This document shows, piece after piece, positions 32,209-36,542 of a DNA stretch of 36,542 nucleotides. The stretch is from a virus. The position numbers were made by a program, and so were the translations under genes. Within the stretch, counting starts at the first letter, position 1, and each line of letters opens with the position of its first letter. The DNA lies in IMG/VR virus record IMGVR_UViG_3300025057_000023, positions 1 to 36,542 of that record; one strand, written 5' to 3'. The notes beneath the pieces were generated by a model. It worked only from the letters and a program-made list of their open reading frames with translations. It made no database searches and was not told the DNA's origin.

Positions 32209-32431
32209 TGAATATTCCTTTTGGTATTTCCACGCTCACAACAAAAGACTTATCACACTTTTCTGTTAGGGTTTTAGGTACTTTAATCCCCCTTGATTCT
32301 AATTCGATTGCATACTCTTTTCTAAGTATTTCGTTTTGGCTTCCTTTCCAATGCCCACCGCACCCGCAAGTAACGTCAGCATTTGCATACATTTGAAGAA
32401 GGTCATTTGTTTGAATTGTTTTTAATTTCAT
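32189..32431 (-). CDS. Small cassette protein of 80 residues with CGCGGHW motif
   Basis: I chose the ATG at 32431-32429 (MKLKTIQTNDLLQMYANADV); a longer in-frame ORF would begin inside the promoter. The centre has TCGCGGHWKGSQNEILRKEY, a Cys/Gly/His cluster that could bind metal, followed by a helix AIELESRGIKVP and a strand-rich end. Not recognised. It is first in a two-gene operon with the helix-turn-helix gene, and shares its unusual composition. A toxin-antitoxin or regulator pair is possible but unproven. Confidence 0.55.
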   Translation of the reverse strand: MKLKTIQTNDLLQMYANADVTCGCGGHWKGSQNEILRKEYAIELESRGIKVPKTLTEKCDKSFVVSVEIPKGIFNGNGSY

Positions 32432-32458
32432 AATATTAACTTTTAATGTTTGTACTAA

Positions 32459-32490
32459 CAAAGGTACAAAAAATAATTGAAAGTACCAAA
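32459..32490 (-). promoter_or_regulatory. Strong Bacteroidetes-type promoter with internal operator dyad
   Basis: The minus strand has TTTG (32490-32487), a 20-bp spacer, then TACCTTTG (32466-32459), a complete -33/-7 pair. Inside the promoter, GGTAC (32486-32482 side) and GTACC (next to the -7 box) form an inverted repeat, a likely operator for the cassette's own helix-turn-helix protein. The gene start lies about 28 bases downstream. Confidence 0.7.
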
Positions 32491-32511
32491 TCGGGTACAA
32501 AGATTTTTTCT

Positions 32512-32586
32512 GCCAACGCTGGCAAAAACAGTAGATAACAATGTATATAAGCCATTAAAACGCCTCATATACTCATCCGTTAATCC
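32512..32586. repeat. Inverted-repeat boundary of the G+C-richer cassette, right
   Basis: TGCCAACGCTGGCA (32511-32524) is a palindromic hairpin. After it comes the second copy of the direct repeat AACAGTAGATAA (32527-32538), then GTATAT (32542-32547) pairing with ATATAC (32567-32572), with flanking AAC and GTT (32579-32581). The stop codon of the gene at 32580-32810 lies at this edge. Together with the left boundary it frames 562 bp. Confidence 0.5.
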
Positions 32587-32810
32587 TTAATTATTTTAAA
32601 TACACTTTCCCAATATTCTAAATCTATTTCTTTGATCTTCTTTTCTAGTTCTACTTGCTGACGTGTAACGTTACTAATTTCTTTTCTGGTGCTATCAGTA
32701 CCTAATGTAGCTTCAAGAGATGCGTGTTTCTCTAATAACTTATCTATCTTTTCCCTGATGCTTTTATTAGTGTAGTACTTTGGTAGGTGATCGTTTTCTT
32801 TTGTTCTCAT
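32580..32810 (-). CDS. Small helical early protein, function unknown
   Basis: The 76-residue protein begins MRTKENDHLPKYYTNKSIRE and has a coiled coil (VTRQQVELEKKIKEIDLEYW). It overlaps the upstream gene by one base. Its stop sits at the border of the inserted cassette, so the insertion did not break it. Not recognised. Confidence 0.5.
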   Translation of the reverse strand: MRTKENDHLPKYYTNKSIREKIDKLLEKHASLEATLGTDSTRKEISNVTRQQVELEKKIKEIDLEYWESVFKIIKD

Positions 32811-33172
32811 TAATCTTCTAGTTTATCTTTAAAATTCTGTATTATTTTTTCCATCCAGTTAGAGTAAAAATCTTTGAACTCTCCTGATTCGCCTTGCTGC
32901 CGCCATAAAATATAAAGTACATTTCTTAACCTTTGGCTTTTACTCTTGCCCTCTAACTCTATATCTACCTCATCAATCGCTTCTATTTCTTCTTTGGTTA
33001 GTTTACCCTTATCTGAAAAGTAAACAATACCATGATGATCTAAAACCCTGTGAAGTTCTGCTACATCATCAGCAGTTATTTCATAATCTGTTACAAAGGT
33101 TAAAGCGCATGATTTGTCTTTTCTTGTATTATACTTTGTAAAGGTCGCTTGTTTAATAAAACTTTTACTCAT
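32810..33172 (-). CDS. Conserved phage replication-region protein, function unknown
   Basis: The protein has 120 residues. The first half is strand rich (KQATFTKYNTRKDKSCALTF, VTDYEITADDVAELHRVLDH). It continues with KEEIEAIDEVDIELEGKSKS and SQRLRNVLYILWRQQGESGE, where RLRNVLYxLW is a motif I recall from a family widespread in phage early regions. The role is not known. It overlaps the DUF3310 gene by eight bases. Confidence 0.55.
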   Translation of the reverse strand: MSKSFIKQATFTKYNTRKDKSCALTFVTDYEITADDVAELHRVLDHHGIVYFSDKGKLTKEEIEAIDEVDIELEGKSKSQRLRNVLYILWRQQGESGEFKDFYSNWMEKIIQNFKDKLED

Positions 33173-33404
33173 TTTCTTTTAATTCTTTTGCTTTATCTTC
33201 ATACCATTTAGCTTTATCTAAATCCCTAGTAACAGGTTGCTCTGGTTTTTCTCCTAACCTCATCCTGTACTTAAAAGCATTCATTTCACAAAAGGCTATA
33301 AATTTTTCTTTACCCCATATCTTTAACATCATCTCCCATACTTCTATGCTGCTGTTGTTATAATGGTTAGGGCTATCAATATAATTATAATTTTTTGTTT
33401 TCAT
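33165..33404 (-). CDS. DUF3310 protein
   Basis: The 79-residue protein carries the family signature: DSPNHYNNSSIEVWEMMLKI, then FIAFCEMNAFKYRMRLGEKP and RDLDKAKWYEDKAKEL. DUF3310 proteins are common in phages, sometimes annotated as nucleotide kinase-like, but no activity is firmly shown. It overlaps its neighbours on both sides. Confidence 0.8.
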   Translation of the reverse strand: MKTKNYNYIDSPNHYNNSSIEVWEMMLKIWGKEKFIAFCEMNAFKYRMRLGEKPEQPVTRDLDKAKWYEDKAKELKENE

Positions 33405-33603
33405 CTATTACTAATTTACCTGATTTATCTAAATATATTCTTGCTGTTTTAGTTGGTTGTGGTTCTATCTTGTTTGGTACTGATCTATCAATACAAGAGA
33501 ATCTATCTAGGTTTCTTATCTGTACTTGTTTAATCTCTCTGTTTATTACAGCTCTGAGTGTAGCCATTAAGAGAATGAAGAAAAATAAAAGTATTGTTTT
33601 CAT
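33385..33603 (-). CDS. Small membrane-anchored or exported early protein
   Basis: I chose the ATG at 33603 (72 residues); a TTG precedes it. The N-terminus MKTILLFFFILLMATLRAVI is a signal anchor. The rest is polar and basic (RDxx-type FSCIDRSVPNKIEPQPTKTA) and should face the periplasm. Its ATG overlaps the upstream stop (ATGA). Function unknown; superinfection exclusion is one possible role for such early envelope proteins. Confidence 0.5.
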   Translation of the reverse strand: MKTILLFFFILLMATLRAVINREIKQVQIRNLDRFSCIDRSVPNKIEPQPTKTARIYLDKSGKLVIDENKKL

Positions 33604-33797
33604 CAAAAATATTTTTTATCCATGTAAATCATAATTGAAACAAATTGAGCTATTACAAAAATTCCAACTATTAAATAGAATTGCATTTCCCAATTTTCTG
33701 TAATCAACTCCCTTCTGACTATCGTTCCGACTATTATTTGAATACTTATCCAAATAGCAATTAAATAAATTTCGTGTATTGGTTTTAGTTTTTTCAT
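33603..33797 (-). CDS. Small two-span membrane protein
   Basis: The 64-residue protein has two hydrophobic helices, about 8-27 (EIYLIAIWISIQIIVGTIVR) and 39-58 (FYLIVGIFVIAQFVSIMIYM), and a charged end (DKKYF). Size and topology fit a holin, but it is in the early operon, so an envelope-modifying early protein is equally likely. Confidence 0.5.
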   Translation of the reverse strand: MKKLKPIHEIYLIAIWISIQIIVGTIVRRELITENWEMQFYLIVGIFVIAQFVSIMIYMDKKYF

Positions 33798-33804
33798 ATC
33801 TATC

Positions 33805-34164
33805 TTATTTACTTAAACGTTCCTTGATTCGCTCCAAAATTAATTCCCTATCCGTTGCAGTAGGTTGGTAATCATTGTATAATTCAGTAGGCAAGTCATC
33901 AAAACATTCATCATAGTTAGTAACATTAAAACCCCTCTCAACACATTCATTGTATAAGCTGGTGTATCTACCATGCAAATACCTCAACTTATTATAGAAG
34001 AACTTTACATGACCTGTACCAAGTTTAAACTGTTCAGGCATATCGTCAAGGCTGTACTTGCCTTTCTTAATTAGGTTGGGGATGCGCTTTATCTCCCTGT
34101 GTTCAGCTATTAAATGTTTACTGTTTAATTCTGCTGGTTTAACTCCTACATTAATTCTAGTCAT
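33805..34164 (-). CDS. denV: Pyrimidine-dimer DNA glycosylase (T4 endonuclease V family)
   Basis: The protein has 119 residues. The start MTRINVGVKPAELNSKHLIA, then EHREIKRIP, is nearly that of T4 endonuclease V: Thr2 is the catalytic amine after Met removal and Glu24 equals T4 Glu23. FKLGTGHVKFFYNKLRYLHG matches the T4 GHVTFFYDKL region. It excises UV photoproducts and nicks the DNA. It is about 19 residues shorter than the T4 enzyme and lacks the aromatic C-terminal WYKYY patch that helps T4 bind dimers. It follows an internal promoter at 34188-34219. Confidence 0.88.
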   Translation of the reverse strand: MTRINVGVKPAELNSKHLIAEHREIKRIPNLIKKGKYSLDDMPEQFKLGTGHVKFFYNKLRYLHGRYTSLYNECVERGFNVTNYDECFDDLPTELYNDYQPTATDRELILERIKERLSK

Positions 34165-34187
34165 AATTCAAATTTTTAATTGTTAGA

Positions 34188-34219
34188 CAAATATAAACTA
34201 TAATGTATTACAAATGCAA
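34188..34219 (-). promoter_or_regulatory. Internal early promoter before the glycosylase gene
   Basis: The minus strand has TATATTTG (34195-34188), a perfect -7 box, with TTG 21 bp upstream (34219-34217). The word TGTATTACA (34204-34212) sits between them. The gap is 43 bp, unusually wide for this operon. Confidence 0.55.
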
Positions 34220-34513
34220 GTTATCTAAAAGTTTTTTTAATTCAGCTTCTTTAGATTTTAAATTAACCTTTGATTTATCCAGCTCTGATAACAGTTTACT
34301 GTTCTTGCTTTTTTCACTATTCAACTGTTCATTCAATCTTCTGTTTTGTAACCATGCACCATCTACTAAGTAGGATAGTTTTTTGTTTTGTTCTAGCAAA
34401 TGATTGATATAGTCTATTGAATTTAATAAATGATCTCTGTGTAAGATATTACCTTTCTGCTCTGAATTGTCTAGCAGCTTGTATAAATAATATTTAACTT
34501 CAATATCTTTCAT
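34208..34513 (-). CDS. Coiled-coil early protein, function unknown
   Basis: The protein has 101 residues. After MKDIEVKYYLYKLLDNSEQK the second half is one long coiled coil (LNEQLNSEKSKNSKLLSELD, then KSKVNLKSKEAELKKLL). It follows the helicase gene with no spacer (stop at 34514), so it may be a helicase accessory, by position only. Confidence 0.5.
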   Translation of the reverse strand: MKDIEVKYYLYKLLDNSEQKGNILHRDHLLNSIDYINHLLEQNKKLSYLVDGAWLQNRRLNEQLNSEKSKNSKLLSELDKSKVNLKSKEAELKKLLDNLHL

Positions 34514-35587
34514 TTAAAAGGGTAATTCTTCATCAGGTTCTTTATTCATCCATTCATACTCTAGGCTTTCTTTTGAGTGTTTAAATGATTGATCAAAGTT
34601 GCTATCTGGTTTTAATGGCTTCTGCTGGTACCCTTCTTCTCGCTGTTCTACTATATCTTTTATAGGGTTAGCCCATTCCATAGGCTCTGCAAAGTTTTCT
34701 GTTCTGGTGTAAACTCTAAAGCCTAATAAGTTTGGTAAAGCTTCTAATATAATTGGATCATTTTTAAATGTAGGCTTTCCACCTGTCTTTACATTCTTTA
34801 CTTTCTTAATGTGCCATTCTGTTTTAGTCCATTCTGTCTTATGGTCGGTGTATCTATGGATAACTACAAAGTCATCACAACGGTTCACAAACTTACCACC
34901 CCCTTCAATATCTGCACTCATTAATGGTACAGAATAACCTTCATAATCATGCCCTTTAGGGTGCTGTTTTCTTAGTGCTTCTGTATTACCATGTGCCAAA
35001 ACATAACAAGCTTTCTTATTAACCTTGCACCATATTCTTAACTCACTCATTACAGCATAATCGTATTCATGCTTATTACCTAAGATATCTTCACATCTTC
35101 CTAGTGAGTTGTATGGATCTATAATTAAAGCATCAGGTGTAAAGTTGTATTCTATCGGCATTGTTTCAGCAACTGCCAAAACATCTCTAAAGTGCATCAG
35201 TCTTTTATTCTCTGTAAAGAATCCATCTGCATCATAGAATTTAAAATGTTCATTAACCCAGTAGTGAGCATATTCAAAATCACTTACTGATAAGTTTTCT
35301 ATTTTACTGGAAGTGTATAGACTAATTAAATCATCTTTTAAATCTCCTATCTCATTTTCAGAACTAAACACTGCCAACTTAATATCATGCTTTTTAGCAA
35401 GGCAAACAAAGTAATACAGAATAGATAATGTTTTCCCAACGTTTGCATGACCAGCCATAACAACTAGGTTAGATTTTTTAAACCTTAAATGGTTATCTAA
35501 ATCACAACCTATTGAAAGACCTTGTTTAAATGATCCATCCCTAACACTATTCAGGTGCTTAAGACCTGCCTGTTCTTTATGTATCAT
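34514..35587 (-). CDS. RecA/DnaB-like replicative helicase (ATPase)
   Basis: The protein has 357 residues. Walker A is AGHANVGKT (45-53), SSEN (75-78) gives the catalytic Glu, Walker B is DALIIDPYNS (152-161), and YVLAHGNTE (195-203) matches the helicase sensor region. The domain is the C-terminal ATPase of DnaB-family helicases, without the N-terminal collar. The very end (NKEPDEELPF) copies the acidic Leu-Pro-Phe tip of single-strand binding proteins. It should unwind phage DNA, loaded by the initiator encoded two bases upstream. Confidence 0.8.
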   Translation of the reverse strand: MIHKEQAGLKHLNSVRDGSFKQGLSIGCDLDNHLRFKKSNLVVMAGHANVGKTLSILYYFVCLAKKHDIKLAVFSSENEIGDLKDDLISLYTSSKIENLSVSDFEYAHYWVNEHFKFYDADGFFTENKRLMHFRDVLAVAETMPIEYNFTPDALIIDPYNSLGRCEDILGNKHEYDYAVMSELRIWCKVNKKACYVLAHGNTEALRKQHPKGHDYEGYSVPLMSADIEGGGKFVNRCDDFVVIHRYTDHKTEWTKTEWHIKKVKNVKTGGKPTFKNDPIILEALPNLLGFRVYTRTENFAEPMEWANPIKDIVEQREEGYQQKPLKPDSNFDQSFKHSKESLEYEWMNKEPDEELPF

Positions 35588-35589
35588 AA

Positions 35590-36153
35590 TTAGTCAGTAA
35601 AAAAGTCATTTCTATTTATAACTGGATTATTATTCTTTTTGCTGTTGTCCTCTTTAATGTATCTCAATGTGTTAATTAGTTTTGCTTGCCAGTTTGTAAT
35701 TGGTTTATCATTTCCATCATTCCAACCATTCGCCTTCCAAGATTCATATTTTAATGTTAAGTCTTGTAAATCTACATTCTTTTTTCGATATCTACCAAAG
35801 TCTAAAAATTCTTTTAATGTGGGAATATATTTCTCTTTCTCTTTCTCTTTCTCTTCTACTTGTAGGGTAGGGGTGTTAAACCCCCCTTCGGTAGGGGGTA
35901 GGCAACCCCCTTCGGTAGGGGTTAAAATATCACCTGTTTTATCTTCATATCCCTTTACTTGACTATCAATAGAATTAACTTGACTTATCCAAGCAAATTT
36001 AGCCATCCCTTGTAAGTTTTCTGGTTTGATGCCTAAAAACTGTCTATCTAATAAAGCTTCAATGAATACTAGCTTATCTTCTTTAGGAAGTTCATTGAAC
36101 ACATCATAGTAGGATCTAAAAAAATTAAATCCTTTTCTTTTTGTTTTCTTCAT
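35590..36153 (-). CDS. Phage replication initiator, allele B
   Basis: The protein has 187 residues. The N-terminal part (MKKTKRKGFNFFRSYYDVFN, then EDKLVFIEALLDRQFLGIKP) looks like a DUF6291-type domain and is unrelated to that of allele A. A Lys/Glu repeat (EEKEKEKEKY) joins it to the C-terminal region with FLDFGRYRKKN and YESWKANGWNDGNDKP, identical to the one at 1-127. It ends NPVINRNDFFTD. It lies two bases upstream of the helicase gene and seven bases after the T-tract of the structured RNA. A role in origin opening or helicase loading is inferred. Confidence 0.75.
   Translation of the reverse strand: MKKTKRKGFNFFRSYYDVFNELPKEDKLVFIEALLDRQFLGIKPENLQGMAKFAWISQVNSIDSQVKGYEDKTGDILTPTEGGCLPPTEGGFNTPTLQVEEKEKEKEKYIPTLKEFLDFGRYRKKNVDLQDLTLKYESWKANGWNDGNDKPITNWQAKLINTLRYIKEDNSKKNNNPVINRNDFFTD
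35831..35921. repeat. CTTTCT microsatellite and two CCCCTTCGGTAGGGG hairpins in the hinge
   Basis: A CTTTCT tandem run (35831-35856) encodes Lys-Glu repeats. Two near-identical units, CCCCCTTCGGTAGGGGG (35882-35898) and CCCCCTTCGGTAGGGG (35906-35921), each form a tight hairpin and encode TPTEGG/PPTEGG. They occupy the domain border of the initiator gene and may promote recombination there. Confidence 0.65.
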
Positions 36154-36160
36154 AATGTGT

Positions 36161-36252
36161 AAAAAAAAAGCCCAACAGATTAGTATGCGTCCACTTCATA
36201 CCTCTCTGTCGAGCTTAGTTTAAATATCTTGCGCTATGTTGTGGACGTGCGC
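36161..36252 (-). ncRNA. Structured two-hairpin RNA with loop-loop pairing, allele B
   Basis: This is again 92 nt on the minus strand. P1 is GCGC (36252-36249) with GCGC (36234-36231). The linker ATATTTAAACTAAGCTC is unchanged. The P2 outer stem is GCTCGACAGA (36214-36205) with TCTGTTGGGC (36179-36170), ten pairs. The P2 inner stem is GTATG (36201-36197) with CATAC (36187-36183). A T9 tract follows (36169-36161). The P1 loop CGTCCAC (36247-36241) pairs with the P2 loop GTGGACG (36194-36188). Compared with allele A, most stem pairs differ yet remain paired, and the loop-loop helix has lost one base on each side together. That makes selection on structure likely. Confidence 0.8.
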
Positions 36253-36256
36253 TCTA

Positions 36257-36264
36257 CAAATATA
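36257..36264 (-). promoter_or_regulatory. -7 box TATATTTG before the structured RNA, allele B
   Basis: The minus strand reads TATATTTG, four bases before the first base of the RNA. As in allele A no TTTG -33 box is present; the palindromic repeat at 36285-36304 begins 20 bp upstream of the box. Confidence 0.6.
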
Positions 36265-36284
36265 ACGGTTTAATTTTAATTAAG

Positions 36285-36344
36285 TTATATTCATTTAGAT
36301 ATAATTTTAATAAAATTGCCGTTTTTATATTCATTTAGATATAA
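36285..36344. repeat. Paired 20-bp palindromic repeats, 40-bp period, allele B
   Basis: TTATATTCATTTAGATATAA occurs at 36285-36304 and 36325-36344, start to start exactly 40 bp. It is the reverse complement of the allele A unit, so the core points the other way while arms and spacing are kept. Confidence 0.75.
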
Positions 36345-36346
36345 TA

Positions 36347-36542
36347 CTAAAAAGGTAAATCATCATCTGCATCAGTTAAAGCGTGTGCATTTTCTACCAC
36401 TTCTTTAGGTGTCATCTGTTGCCCTTCTTCACCTGCTTCAATCTTCCAACCCTTAAAGCTTACAAAGTTCCTAGTAACACCTTCTGAGTTAGTCCAGTCT
36501 CTACCTGCTATGTTTGCAGTACATACCACCGCTTGACCTTCT
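36347..36542 (-). CDS. DUF3127-type single-stranded DNA-binding protein, second copy (partial)
   Basis: The C-terminal 64 codons are present and the start lies beyond the window end. It is nearly identical to the protein at 788-1150, including the DADDDLPF tip, with Ser to Gly in EAGEEG and Gln to Ser in WTNSEG. It is most simply the same gene in a second strain, read after passing round a circular genome. The last 54 bases match 930-983 exactly. Confidence 0.8.
   Translation of the reverse strand, partial: EGQAVVCTANIAGRDWTNSEGVTRNFVSFKGWKIEAGEEGQQMTPKEVVENAHALTDADDDLPF

Noticed and set aside
32017-32431. Confident toxin-antitoxin system
   Set aside because: A two-gene operon with a helix-turn-helix partner and operator is suggestive, but the 80-residue protein shows no known toxin motif, so only a cautious cassette call is made.
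1-36542. CRISPR array, tRNA genes, integrase or lysogeny module
   Set aside because: I saw no regularly spaced repeats, no tRNA-like cloverleaf and no recombinase or partition gene on reading both strands; a virulent life style is likely but not proven.

Overview
The window looks like one nearly complete genome of a tailed phage (siphovirus type) that infects a member of the Bacteroidetes, probably a flavobacterium. The evidence is strong A+T bias, a DUF3127-type single-strand binding protein typical of Bacteroidetes, promoters with the Bacteroidetes -7 box TAnnTTTG, almost no Shine-Dalgarno sequences, and a full set of packaging, head, tail, lysis and replication genes. I see no integrase, partition gene or tRNA.

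The two ends overlap. Bases 1-127 are identical to 35688-35814, and the single-strand binding gene at 788-1150 reappears, slightly diverged, at the right end (36347-36542). The simplest reading is a circular or circularly permuted genome of about 35.6 kb whose ends carry two alleles of one locus. A true tandem duplication is the alternative.

Apart from the lysis pair, every gene lies on the minus strand, so transcription runs from high to low coordinates. EARLY REGION: it starts at a promoter near 3453-3484 and runs leftward through small genes, a DnaA-domain-IV protein (2256-2690), a possible annealing protein (1832-2212), the single-strand binding protein and a replication initiator. Across the end junction it continues with a helicase (34514-35587), a T4 endonuclease V-like glycosylase (33805-34164), DUF3310, a G+C-richer inserted cassette (about 31960-32590), NinG, a helicase-methyltransferase fusion (29177-31372) and MazG, ending at a terminator at 28701-28743. 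LYSIS: an M15 endolysin and a unimolecular spanin face the other way (27925-28702). LATE REGION: a four-gene sugar cassette (25452-27799), a sigma factor, small membrane proteins, terminase, tail chaperone with a -1 frameshift, tail-tip genes, tape measure, then XkdF-like protease, scaffold, major capsid, tail tube, portal, adaptor, a lectin-like domain protein and a metallophosphoesterase (3514-4629). Tail genes therefore precede head genes, and the portal lies after the capsid gene, which is unusual.

The most interesting element sits between the single-strand binding gene and the initiator gene, in both alleles: a promoter, paired 20-bp palindromic repeats exactly 40 bp apart, and a 92-nt RNA of two hairpins whose loops can pair with each other. 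Every helix is supported by compensatory changes between alleles, including a concerted loss of one base pair in the loop-loop helix. The initiators encoded next to the two RNA versions have unrelated N-terminal domains on an identical C-terminal domain, so RNA, repeats and initiator N-domain appear to be exchanged as one replication-control module.
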